A stretch of 64,000 nt of DNA from Brachionus manjavacas (lineage: Eukaryota > Rotifera > Eurotatoria > Ploima > Brachionidae): positions 1,054,001-1,118,000 of the forward strand of contig JAHQIY010000022.1 of the NCBI GenBank assembly GCA_019054805.1, read 5' to 3'. The stretch's first letter is position 1. Each line of letters begins with the position of its first letter. The notes under the pieces were generated by a model, which saw only the letters and a list, made by a program, of their open reading frames with translations, did not search any database and was not told the DNA's origin. Of this stretch, positions 53,019 to 63,960 are shown one piece after another. A program made the translations under genes and the position numbers.

Positions 53019-53390
53019 AAAAAAAAATTTTAGTAATTGTCTTGATTAATTATTAGTGATTTCAAATAAAGACTGTAAAAACTAATTTCTAAAACCTTTG
53101 GCTATATAACATTGAAAAGAAAATTTAGTAAATTTTTTTTATTAATTAATTAATGTTTGTTTATCTATATCGAGTTAATGCTCTTTAAGAATAAAAATTA
53201 AAATAAAAAAAAGAAAACAAGATTAAATAAGTTTATATAAAATATAATAAAAACTGAAAACAATGTATTTAAATAGCTAGAGGTTATAAATGATTAAATT
53301 TTTGATAGATCAGGAAAAAAAGAAATTGTAAGGCGACAATTACACAATGGAGCGGAATTTTCGATATAGCTTGATTCGAAACCTTCTTTA
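53019..53390 (+). mobile_element. Short insertion specific to unit 4 (about 370 bp)
   Basis: Units 1-3 read GACTTTACATTC here. Unit 4 has about 372 extra bases flanked by CTTTA at 53014-53018 and 53386-53390, consistent with a 5-bp target duplication. The left end is A-rich. Near the right end is GATTCGAAACC (53373-53383), one mismatch from the tRNA-type B box GGTTCGANNCC. No coding frame. It may be a SINE-like or other non-autonomous element; I do not recognise the family and see no convincing A box. Confidence 0.5.
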
Positions 53391-54961
53391 CATTCTTCCA
53401 CCAGTTTGACGACCAACCACGCACAGGAGGACTCATTCCTGCACTGACATATCTCTCACTTGCTAATTGATCTGCTGAATTCTGAATAACTTGAATTTAT
53501 TTGATATTAGTTTCTGAGAATGAATTTTAACAAGGAAAAGCCTTTTCCTAGTTTAAATTCTTGAATGATCCAAGATTGATCCTATCAAAGATTTTTAAAG
53601 ATTACCTAATTTTTTTGGTTTTAGATCCTATTTTCTATTTGAGAGATTTCTTATTATATTAATTCTTGAATTACAGTGCTCTTTTAATTCAACCACCATT
53701 GGACCAAATGTAAGCTTTGAGTCTAACATGAATTTCACTTTTATTCATTATTTAATTTGTTATAAGATTAAGAATTAGTTACTTTGACATCTTTTTCAGT
53801 ATCAATTAAATCAGAATTAGGACTAAATTTTATCGAAAAAGGTTCTCCAGAGCATTTTCCCTTTTCTTCACTTATTTTTAATTCCTTATCATTTGAAATC
53901 AAATTTTGAATTGAATTTGATCATTTATTTGTTCCAAATTTATTATTTTGTTCCAAGAAGGCCTACTGTATTTTTTCCCATCTTCTGAATGAAATCTAAC
54001 CAACTTTGATTCCAAATTTTTAAAAGAGGCCCTAACTCAAATGTAATGGGATTAAATGTTTGCTTCAGTTTTTGACAGCGAGTTTTCTGAAAGTTTCTTC
54101 TTACTTTCCTACGTTCTTTTATCAGATTAACATTGTTCGGGGGAAGACTGGTTTTGTAAATTTTCTGAGATAGGTAAGGAATGCTTTTATGTGAAGCACG
54201 TTTAAATTCGATCCGACAGTCAATAGAAATAGATGTCTCGATTCGGTGATGGTCGCTCGTCATATCTCGTCATATTTAGAACATTAAAATCGATATTTTT
54301 CTCAATAAATGAGGAACAAACTGAAAAAAGGTCAGGAGTATATTTCATAGTAATTTTTAATATAAATATTAAAGGTAGGACGCTTATCATTGACTACTGA
54401 AAAGACTTACCCATTTATTATCCTTTGCAGCATTTAACCGTTTTCAGTTTCCCCTACGCAGCCTTTTTGCTTTGTTCTAGCGTTTAGCTCACCATTTATA
54501 ATCTAGTTTCTAAATTTTTGTTAACTGTTTTAAAAAGCTCAAAGTTTAAGAAAATTGGATGGATAAAAATGACTAAATACAAATAATTCATTATTCTTTC
54601 CTAAATTCAGTTTCAGTTTCATTCAAAAAAGTTTGGAATTGAATTCGTCATAAGAAAAATCTTGCCAAGATTTTTGAATTTATTCGGAATAAATTCAATT
54701 CCTTATTTAATTGAGAAAAGGATTGACTTAAAAGATTTTTCTTCATTGTATGGTAAATGAGCCTAGCCGGGTGACCTATTTTTTTTTATTACATAAAACG
54801 ATCCCATTTTGTTCGAAAACTCCAAAAATTGTCACCGAATTAGACCTATTTTTTTGACTCACCCATTTACCTCCTGCGGTTAATTATGTTAGGGCTAATA
54901 GGGATAATTGGGTTAACCGGAATACCCCGAAAACCATATATATTTTGCCCCAAAACTAACC
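53391..54961 (+). other. 3' flank of unit 4, distal part
   Basis: It continues the unit flank to the end of the tandem array. It contains the decayed LINE fragment (53772-54263, minus) and the GGGCTAATAGGGATAATTGG stretch, with scattered substitutions relative to units 1-3. No intact gene. Confidence 0.75.
53772..54263 (-). pseudogene. Decayed Jockey-like LINE fragment, unit 4 copy
   Basis: Same fragment as 13390-13881. The SDH and basic-linker frame runs from 54263 down and, after a 3-base indel, stays open to 53943. This is the longest open version, but still a fragment. Confidence 0.5.
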
Positions 54962-55489
54962 TCTTTTCCAGAATATTCACCGAATTCACCCAATTAGCGC
55001 GATAATAATTAAAACAAGGATTTTGAGTGATATTTTTAAAAATATAAATATTTAAAATATTCTTTATTATTATTCTTTTAAATATACGCTACAACATAAC
55101 TATTTAGAAAAAAATTTAAACGAATTATTAACGAATTCAAAATAAATTTTATGTTTGATTTTTTTCTAGTTTAAAAGATTAGTAAAAAAGATCTGTCGTA
55201 TAAATTTAAGGCTTGAGTAGTGTTCAATTTTTTTTCAAAAACATCTTTTTTTGCGTTATCAAGATCTTCTATCGAAAACCTTTTTTTTTACTTTCTTTTT
55301 GTTTGTTCTGATTCATTTTTATAAAATATTGACGATCATTGATAATACAGAATGAATATTTTTATCAAATAAAATCAAATTATTTTTGTAAAAAAAGGAG
55401 AAACAAAATTTTAAATTTTTCATAAAAAAAGACGTCATTGTGATCATTTTTGTCCATTCAGTCTAATTATGTTAAATATTTTATTTTTA

Positions 55490-55516
55490 GGGGTGGGATT
55501 GGATGGGATTTTTGGG
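55490..55516 (+). other. Putative G-quadruplex motif
   Basis: Four G runs of three or more with loops of up to 7 bases (GGGGTGGGATTGGATGGG then ATTTTTGGG). This is unusual in such AT-rich DNA. No function is shown. Confidence 0.4.
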
Positions 55517-56325
55517 TATTGAGGTGATACCTCATTAACCTGTTAACCCATAAAAAATAACAACATTAGACAACGGACCCATCGGCTATCTTAAAATTCT
55601 AGTAAAATTATTTTCTTCTAATTAAGACCCACTGAAAACGATAAGCAAATAAGGTCAGTTCAAACCTCTTCCGTCATCGGATCAAAAATTGTCAAACATA
55701 ATTACTAATTTGAAAAATTCTACCAAATTAGCCGAAAAAAAACTTTGAATTAAGAAAAAAAGGTTTAAAAATTTTTCATACATAAATTTGGATTCCTCTC
55801 TTCAAGATCTACAAGAATATGTGGGTTGTTAAAAAAAAAAAATAAAACGACTGATATATTTCGGTTTTTCAAATTACGTCACCGAATTTACATTAAATAC
55901 ATTTAGGCTGTGGTACCATATATTTGAGTTTTGCTGTTTTTGTATAAAATCGATATTTTTTTCATTTAATATGAATCCAATAATGTTGTCTTGAAATACT
56001 TCATTAAGATCACTGTTTTCTTGATAATTATCTTTATCTTTTAGTTTTTTCGATTCTGCTTTTTGTGATTTGCCCGAATTTTAAAAGCGCTTGATTTGCT
56101 TTCTTGTTTGAACACTGATAAAAATGGATTTTTATTATTTTTTAGCTTGATCCCTCAATTTTACCAAATTTAAGAATAAATTAGATAAATTAGTAATTTT
56201 AGCTCTAAAAAGTTTCCCCTACCCTTATTAAGCTTTCCGATCCGGAGTTAAATATTTTTCTGGATTTTGTTATAGTGGTGGTAGACAAATTAATGGGAAC
56301 GCTCCAAAAAGTAGCAAATAAGAGT

Positions 56326-56364
56326 TGGTAGCAAATAAGAGGCACTTTTATTTCTTTTTAAATT
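56326..56364 (+). repeat. 39-bp duplicate of a cyclin L exon segment
   Basis: The 39 bases from TGGTAGCAAATAAGAGGC to TTTTTAAATT also occur at 56911-56949, where on the minus strand they encode [13 protein letters not shown] of cyclin L. The copy here lies about 160 bp past the stop codon. Confidence 0.8.
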
Positions 56365-56523
56365 ATATCGCTAATATTGCAATTAACAATTCAATTTTAA
56401 ACAATTAATTATGGATTTTTATTAATTCTTTTATTAAATAAGAACAAAAATAATTTTCAAAATATTTACAAATAATAAAAAATAAATTTTAACAATTTTT
56501 TCATTTTTCATTTTGAAAATGTT

Positions 56524-59500
56524 TTACGAACAAATGGGTATGTATCTTGAATCGGAGTTTTCGTGTTTGTCTTTTCCGTGTTTGGACGATCTGTGATGAT
56601 GACCATCTCTACTTCTACTGTCACGCTCTCGTTCTTTTCTATCCCTACTTTTATCTCGTCTTCGATCTTCACGGCTCTCTTTGTGATGATGGGATTTCTT
56701 TTTTTTGTGTCTCGAAGGAGACTTTGAGCTTTTGTCACCGTTCTCAATCGAATCCACAGTCCTGCTTCTGCTCCTATTTTTGGACGATTTTTTTTCAGGC
56801 CGCCTTGACCGAGATCTACTTCTACTTCTACTAACACTTTGATACTCTTTAGATCTAATTTTATCACTCGGGTATTTTTTGTAATCATATTTGTATTCTT
56901 TGTGATGAGGTGGTAGCAAATAAGAGGCACTTTTATTTCTTTTTAAATTCGAATCGTAGACCATCTCACCGTAATAGCCATGTTCATATCCGGCATAGTA
57001 CGGATCCATGTAGGCGCCTGGATGGCCATAATAGCTATAATTAAAACTAGAATGTCTGGTCATGTGATGCGAGTGATGAGCATGGCCAGAAAGATGGCCC
57101 GGCTCAACATTCGGAGATGCTTTTGACTGCGATTTAGCAATACTGGCAGATATTTTTTTTATCTGTTCAGCAGTTTTTTTTATCTCTTCTTGATTGATAG
57201 TGTCTGCTTTTGCTGGTTCAGGCTCGGCAATCACAGTGGCTTCTTTAGCTTTTTTTCTCTCGGATTCGATGCGCTCTCGACATTCAGCTATAATTTTCTC
57301 AAGTTCTTCCAAGGGTCTCTTAAATTTTAGATCGTTAAGGCCTTAAATGAGTGGATTAAAGACAATTTATTACTGTTTTATGGCTGTATAAATGAGCAAT
57401 TCTGATGCATATAGCTCTTATTGACTCTTCGTCTGCTCCGAAAATGGTATACCATGGAGGATTTTCGGGCAGTGGAATTTCTAGCTCGCGGGCAGACAAA
57501 AATATGCATGCACAAGCTATAATCTCTGGCGAGTAGCGCAAGAAAATGTCTGTCCTTAGTCCATCATTCATGTAATTCCTTCAAAACAGATGGTTAAATA
57601 CATTTAACTAAAAATGTGGCTATCTCAGTCATAATTCCTCAAGGTTTAAGAAAGTATTTTAAAAAGACGCTAATACTTACCAGTCTTACAAAAGGTTTAA
57701 GAAACTCTATTATTATGTTATTATCATATTTCTATTATTATTATCTAAATTTTGCTTTATTAAAAATGTTATTTAAACTTCCTGTTTGAAATTAAAATAT
57801 AACATTTTTGTTCAAATCAAAACAGCTCATCTAAGTTATTAATATTAATAAATGTTTTAGCTCAAATTATTTTTCTTTTTTGACAAACAGAAAAGTTAAG
57901 TTCTATCCTGAAACGAGACCAGGGATTTTTTTGGACTAGTCATTTTTTAAATGACCATTAGAAGCAATTCGGGTCTAGTCGATGGTGTTATGAGGTGATA
58001 ACATAATATATTATTATTCATTTGGTAGCATACCGGTTATGTTAACATTCTGATAGCTAAATTTTTATCAGCGTTTTATGTTCTCAAAAAGAGTATATTG
58101 AAATTAAAATATGACTAAAAAAGATGTTATCATTTAATAAATTTTGATATAAAATAGTAAAAAAATCTGAATCTTTTTAAACGAAGCATAGTCTAAATTA
58201 TAAGAATATTAATTTCAAATATTTTTTTATGTGTGAGAGACATTTGTAAAATATGCCTAAGTAAATTTAGTATTAAATATTTTCTCTTTACAATCCATCT
58301 TACAAAATAATCATTAAGTTTCAATCTGATGATAAAATAAAATCTTTTCAGTTTTATTTTTTTTTAGGTTTGTTGACATAATTAACGAATACAATTTAAA
58401 AAAATTTCCTCCAAAATATTTTTAAAAATCCCATAACTATTTTAACAAAAAAGATCAAATAAAAAAAATTTACAAAAAAATAGAAATGTTTTTTAGGTTA
58501 ATTTTTGTTATCATTGTTGATAACATAAGACGCTGATAGCAATTTAGTTATCAGGATGTTAACATAGCCGGTATGCTGCCAAATGATAACATTATCGACT
58601 AGACCCTGCAATTTTAGTAATTCTTTTAAATTTGGCCACATAGACTTTATCCCTGTAAACCAAATTTTTTTAGTTTTCGGTTACTTATACTTAACGTAAT
58701 ACGGTTTTAATCTCTGAGAGATTGATCATTTTTAATTTAAATAGAAAATAAGATAAGAAAACTGGTTAGATTTATGGTAGTCTCAATTGACATGTTTTTA
58801 CAAACAATATTAGATTCTTTATTAAAATTTCGTATTTTTTTCCTTGGAATTGCTTAATTCTCATTAAAACCTTTAAAAAATAATTTTTAATTCATGAGAT
58901 CTGACAAGAATGAGCCTTATAAACTTTGATAATAAAACATCATTAAACAAAATATGTCCCGTTAAATCAAGAAATAAAAATAATTAAAATTATTAGGTAA
59001 TGTTCAAAATTAGGTATATCCTTTTTTGTCTCTATGACCTTTCTGGAAATCGGAAATATTTTTTGCAATTTTTGAATTTAGTTAATTCAAATGACAAAAT
59101 TCAGTCTCCGTCAAATTAAGAAATTCTTAATCCTTGGAATTTAAATACCAATTAATCAAATAATTCCTTATCTTAATAAAAAAAATAAAAATATGTAATT
59201 CTTTTAATAAAAATTTTCGCACATCTCGATTTTGAAAAAGTATAAAAAAAGTAGGAGTTACTTTTTGCAATACTATTTTATCTAAATTAAATAGATTAAA
59301 TCAAAAATAAAATATTTAGTTTTTATTGTTTATAAACAAAAGTTTTAAAATTTAATTTTTTTCATACAAGAAAGAAAATAGCTTTCTTTATTAAAGATAA
59401 AAAATTCAATTAATAACATTTGATAATAAAGTAAATAGATTTTTTTAAATGCAAATATTAAACAGTATTTTTTTAACAATATTAAATGTCTCTAAAAAAA

Positions 59501-61413
59501 AGGACTCAGTAGTTGAGTGGTTATCAAAATGTATAAATTCCATTTTGAAAAAAGTTTTTTTTACTGAATAAGCCATGAAGTATATCCATTTTTTATGTGA
59601 TTAATTTAATTTTTATGTTATTTTTAAAAAGAAAATTTTTTTGAATATTGCACTTTTTTCGTGCTTTTACAAAATTGAATGAAATTTTTATAAAAAGACG
59701 AAAATCAACATACAAATTTACAAAAATCAATCATTTTTTGGAACTTTTACTCTAATGCTTTCTTTAAACTCGAGTTTTTTTTATGAAACACTTTTAAAGC
59801 TCACAAACAAATAAAAAATAATTTAAATTACTTTTTTAAGAGTTCAAATTTTGACCAGAATTAATCAAAAATGAAAATTTAAATAAAAATTCACAATGAC
59901 TTAGAATATTCAAAAAAAGTAAAATTATTTTTAACTCTATAAAAGTATATTTTTTATTATTATATTCCAAAGTAACGATCACTAGTCTGACACATTGTGA
60001 AATAAAGCACATTAAACAGTAAACATAAGAAAAATGTCATTACTAATTATTTTTTGGAAATGTTTATTTAAAATTAACTTATTAATAGATATAAATTTAA
60101 AAAAAATCTATTTATATCCAAAGATTAAAAAAAAATTCTAATATGTTTTTGAGAATTTTTTCAAAATTCCCATTTAAAATTTAAAATTTAATTTTTTAAA
60201 GTATTTGAAAATTAAGATTCGAATGAGCTAAAGTGGTATGAAATCAAAAACTCGATAAAAGTATACAGCACTTAATTAGAGCTTTAGAATTATCAATATG
60301 AACCAATTTGGTGGTTTTTCAAATTTGGAGTTTTAAATTAATTTTAAAAAAAGTAATATACAAAAATGGTTACCTTTTTTGATACCGGGCGATGATTTGT
60401 TTTTACCTGTTTAATGTGTAATATATAATCTTAGCAAAACTACCAGAATTGAATTGGTTTTATAAAATAATAAAGAATTAAAATAATTTTAAAATAAAAT
60501 AAAGCTTAAAACAATCAGACTTTTTATTTCCTATTCTATTTGTCTTGTATTGTTTTAGGCTTAGGCTATGCAAAAAGCATAAACCATTGAAGAACTAGTA
60601 TTTTTTACTATTGACTGAGTTTTTTAAATTAATAATTGAAAAATTCAAAAAGAATACATACCAGGCTTTTTGGCTCAAATTTTCTTGATTACATTCCATG
60701 GCTTGTAGATATATCAAAATCATCTTTAAAATTTTTTTATTTAATTCAATTTTAAAATTTAAAAAAAAATTAGAAAAATTTTTTACCTTGTGAGGATGTT
60801 TCACATGAACGCAAAATCCGAGTTCTTTCAAAAGGCGGCGCTCTGCTTTGATAACTTGATTTTTAGCAATATGGTAGTTTTCATCAATTGACATTGGTTT
60901 TATAATTCTAAAAGATTTCATATTTTAGCTTAAATAATCATTTTTTTACTTAAAATCAATTTACTTTCCAGATCTGACTTGTTTAATGTGGTGAAAAACA
61001 TTGAGAACGTCTCTAACCCTTCGTGGACATTCTTCGATTTTGGTGCTGAGGAAAATAGCTGCCATAGCGTAGTATTCCATTGGATTTTTGACAAACGACT
61101 TTGAATAGTAAAATCGGTGAAAAAGAACTTGTCCAGTGGCCATTGCTGTTTGGGGCAGCTTGAGGAGACGGCCTGATGTTTGAATAAGCTCACAACCTGT
61201 TAAACGCAGATCGAATTCTACATCATAGGATATTTTGTCTTTCATTGACGGAGTGGGGTAGAGTTGGTCGTTTTTCATCAAAGGAACTTCCAGACTCACG
61301 TTTTGTAATACTTGGGATGTTTGTGCTGAGTTGTCTGTCATTTGGATTGGAAATATTGGATCAGTCGTACTATTTGGAGTCAAAATAGACGCGGTTTGTG
61401 TACGACCAGTCAT
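56524..61413 (-). CDS. CCNL1: Cyclin L (SR-type transcription/splicing cyclin)
   Basis: Cyclin L partners CDK11-type kinases in nuclear speckles and acts in transcription-coupled splicing. Exons on the minus strand: 61413-60965, 60907-60787, 60723-60662, 57578-57374, 57318-56524; all introns are GT-AG and phases agree. The product is about 543 residues. The start is ATG at 61413 (MTGRTQTAS); the frame extends upstream only from a TTG. The first cyclin fold is about 60-175 ([26 protein letters not shown]). The second is about 185-278 ([12 protein letters not shown], then [12 protein letters not shown] and [17 protein letters not shown]). A charged region and a His/Tyr-rich segment follow. An SR/RD-rich tail begins near 442 ([11 protein letters not shown]) and ends in [14 protein letters not shown]. 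The folds plus the RS tail separate cyclin L from cyclins T and K. It is divergent from the MICU1 gene. Confidence 0.93.
57970..58607. mobile_element. MITE-like inverted-repeat element in cyclin L intron
   Basis: Left arm from GGGTCTAGTCGATGGTGTTA (57971) to about 58085 and right arm from about 58516 to 58606 are imperfect inverted copies. They share GGGTCTAGTCGAT, CATTTGG-AGCATACCGG, TATGTTAACAT and TATCAGCGT. The outer flanks both read GCAATT (57964-57969 and 58608-58613), a probable 6-bp target duplication. There is no coding frame inside. The long terminal inverted repeats and lack of a transposase fit a non-autonomous DNA transposon or foldback element. I do not recognise the superfamily. 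Confidence 0.75.
59510..59548 (+). other. tRNA-like A-box segment with hairpin
   Basis: TAGTTGAGTGG (59510-59520) fits the tRNA D-arm/A-box pattern and is followed by an 8-bp perfect hairpin (59524-59531 with 59541-59548). I cannot fold a full cloverleaf or find a B box, so this is at best a tRNA-derived remnant. Confidence 0.25.
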
Positions 61414-62335
61414 TATGTGTGAATTAGTAAGTCTAAAAGTTAAAGGTGCTTTTAAGTAGCGAGAAAAGAAATTTGGATTTTGGTATTGCAATGATGCAAT
61501 TATTTGAATTTTTTTTCTTCTTTTTTATGCTAAAAAAATGTTAATATTTTATTTTAGTGAAATAACAAAATCGCCATTTGTACTTAAAATAAAATTCATT
61601 TTTTGTTTTGCTTTTTGGTAAAGTTTATTTTGAATCAATTAAAAAATCAAATAAAGAGCTAAAATAATGTCTGTAAAAATCTTTAAAAAATTTTAATTAC
61701 ATGCTAGGTTTTATTTTCGATTTTTATTAAACGTGAATACAGTTCGAATGCCACAATTTTGTTTTATTAAAATATATCCCAAATATTTAATAAATTTACA
61801 CTTAAGAAAATTAAAAATCACTTTTATTTGTTTACAATTTTTTGATTAAAAATCTCACAAATATCAAAAAAACATTTAATCTAATTTTAAAACAGAAAAT
61901 TTTGCAAAAAATTTTATTATTTAAAAAAATCGAAAAAAAAATTTTAAATTAAACTTAAGAACTAATTTTAAAAAATTTAGCAAAGATAATCATTCAACTT
62001 ATTCTCCAGAAATCAACTAATCTTAATCTCTCCTGCATTTTAAAAGATATTGAAACCAGCAAAACAAATGCTTCAAATTCAATTCCAAAAGCTAGATTTG
62101 TAAAATTAAGTGTGAAAAAGATTTATTTTACTTAAAAATAATTGCTAATAGAATATTTTTTAGTCAAAGAAGAAATTAATTTTTTTTTATCATATTAATA
62201 AATGTGTTTGAAGTCAGAAAAAAAATTAGTTTTTAATTGAAAAATTTCTGATTTTAATGGATAAATAATTATTTTAATGGATAAATAAATTTGATAAATA
62301 ATTCAATTTAATGTTAGAAGATAGGTTTTTTAATT
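61414..62335. other. Intergenic region between divergent cyclin L and MICU1
   Basis: Very AT-rich, no gene recognised. It should contain the promoters of both divergent genes, but I cannot point to a specific motif. Confidence 0.5.
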
Positions 62336-62650
62336 TATCTCTTCGAGAAGGTGAAGTTCGGAAAGCGTGGAAAACTTCGAACATTTCTATGATTCAAAAA
62401 AGGCCTCTACTTTTCAAGATCCTTTAAATTATAGACCAATTAGTATAACGAGTTGTTTAGAAAAGTTAATGAAACGAATAGTCTATTCAAGATTATACAA
62501 TTTTTCGGAACAAAATTCACTTCTTATCTAAGAGCAATCTGGATTTAGGAAACACCGGCGAACATCAGATTATCTTTTCTTTTTAATTCAAAAAATTGTG
62601 GAGTCATTTAATAGAAAAAAAAGAGTTTGCTGCCTGTTTTTTTTATTTAG
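62336..62650 (+). pseudogene. Decayed LINE (non-LTR) reverse-transcriptase fragment
   Basis: In one frame the translation reads LREGEVRKAWKTSN, then DPLNYRPISITSCLEKLMKR, a stop, then EQSGFRKHRRTSDYLFFL and later ESFNRKKRV. This is the classic order of the first reverse-transcriptase motifs of Jockey/I-type LINEs (YRPIS.TSC..K..ER, E.QSGFR..R.T.D, FN.KK...). One in-frame TAA follows NSLLI. The catalytic FADD region is absent, so it is a dead fragment. The element it came from cannot be told from the minus-strand fragments in the array. Confidence 0.75.
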
Positions 62651-62951
62651 CGGGAGACCAAGAATTAATTTTTTTAAATAATTGAAAAAATAAATTTAAA
62701 TTAAATTTAACTCTTCCTCTGTTATAATAAAAAAAACGAAAAAAAAGTGATTTTTTTTTTATTTTTCAAAGTAAAAATTTTACAAAAAATATAGTATAGT
62801 CAGTTGTAATTTTCCCTCTTGTTCGCCAATATTCTAAGACAAATTAAATTTTAGCATTAAATTGGAAATAATTTTGCATAATATTAATTTTATGAAGCAA
62901 AAAATATCTTGGAATAAAAAATGAAAAAGAACAAGATTAACTTTGGTAATC
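62651..62951 (+). other. Upstream region of MICU1
   Basis: AT-rich 300 bp between the LINE fragment and the MICU1 ATG. No clear core promoter motif is seen. Confidence 0.4.
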
Positions 62952-63960
62952 ATGAACGTTAAATTTTTAATAAATACCAATTTATTGAAGAGAAAATATC
63001 TCTTCGGAACCATTCGACCATCTAGTATATTTTTGTTTACTTTACCCACCAACTCAGTCAAAATCAACAATATAAAAAATCCACTACTAATACCATTCAA
63101 AGTTTATGGAAACCTGTTGGCTGTAAACTTTAGCACCAACCAAAAAAAATTCACAATCCGAGGAGGCCCAGGCTATACTAAATTCGGACATGGCCGTTAC
63201 AAGCAAGAAATAAGCAAATACGCGTACTTTTGGTACGCTTTTCTTGTTGGTAGTTTGACTTTCTTGACATTTTTTGATTTTGAGAATTTTGCATTGCGTG
63301 GTCAAGAACCTGAGGAAAAAATGAAAGATATGAAGAGAATATACAGCAAAATAGACATACCTCGAGCTAAAGAAATCGAAGGATCAGAGGTGGATATTTC
63401 TGAATCGAAAAAAATTGAATCACAAGTGGACGAAAAGAAGTCAAAACAGTCTTTTCGTGACAGAAAAATTATTCAGTATGAAAACAAAATCAGACACTAT
63501 TCAACTCCAGACAAAGTTTTCCGCTATTTTGCTACTTTAAAAATTTGGAATGAAAAACTAAACGACTACGAAGTATTCATGAAACCAGATGATTTAATTC
63601 GGTCTTTAACTTATGGGGTCAAACAACCAGAGGGACTGGGTTTGGACAGCTACCAAAGATTTGATCCTAATGTATTTTTTTTATCTTAAATTAAATAAAA
63701 CTCAAAATTTTAAATTTAAGATGCAAAAATTGGATCTGAATTTGGACGAAGAAAGCGCTTTCAAGCACCTTGGCAATCATGGACTTATTTCTTTTTCAGA
63801 TTATATTTTTTTAATCACTTTATTATCAAGTAGAATTATTTTTTTAAATGATTTAATTTTTTATTCTATTGAAAAAGTTCCTGTACGTCATTTTGTTATA
63901 GCTTTTCACATGTTCGACAGTGATGGAAATGGTAATTTGGACATACAGGAGTTTGAGCAA
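62952..63960 (+). CDS. MICU1: MICU1, mitochondrial calcium uniporter regulator, 5' part
   Basis: MICU1 is the EF-hand gatekeeper of the mitochondrial calcium uniporter in the intermembrane space. Exons: 62952-63671, 63721-63829, 63878 to about 63960, where a weak GTTGGA donor leaves the window; the gene continues beyond. The start is ATG at 62952. The N-terminus is basic and hydrophobic like a mitochondrial targeting sequence. A hydrophobic helix spans residues about 90-110 ([19 protein letters not shown]). A polybasic stretch precedes [19 protein letters not shown] and [11 protein letters not shown], strongly typical of MICU1. After [15 protein letters not shown] comes EF-hand 1 with loop [12 protein letters not shown], which keeps all calcium ligands. 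The second intron (63830-63877, 48 bp) is in frame and stop-free. MICU2/3 are less likely because of the [14 protein letters not shown] motif. Confidence 0.9.

Larger units (their letters stand above)
37838..54961 (+). repeat. Tandem repeat unit 4, distal, interrupted by insertions
   Basis: Same left junction as units 2 and 3. It runs to ACTAACC at 54961, where the sequence changes to non-repeated DNA (TCTTTTCCAG). It contains the LTR element at 47104-52165 and an insertion at 53019-53390, plus several smaller indels and more substitutions in its 3' flank than the other units show. Without the two large insertions its length is close to that of the other units. Confidence 0.96.
54962..56523. 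other. Intergenic region between the array and cyclin L
   Basis: AT-rich and non-repeated relative to the array. No gene found. It contains a G-run cluster at 55490-55516 and several TCACCGAATT-like words (54832, 54970, 55878). A 39-bp stretch at 56326-56364 repeats part of the cyclin L last exon. It presumably includes the cyclin L 3' UTR; TTTATT at 56418 and 56430 reads AATAAA on the minus strand. Confidence 0.6.
57579..60661 (-). other. Large cyclin L intron (about 3.08 kb)
   Basis: It lies between the exon ending KAW and the exon beginning NYMNDG; the donor is GTATGT and the acceptor GAAG. The other three introns of the gene are 55-63 bp. It holds the inverted-repeat element at 57970-58607 and a short tRNA-like segment at 59510-59548. 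The rest is AT-rich and I recognise nothing in it. Confidence 0.85.

Noticed and set aside
60930-61193. 87-residue minus-strand frame overlapping cyclin L exon 1
   Set aside because: Alternate frame of the real cyclin exon.
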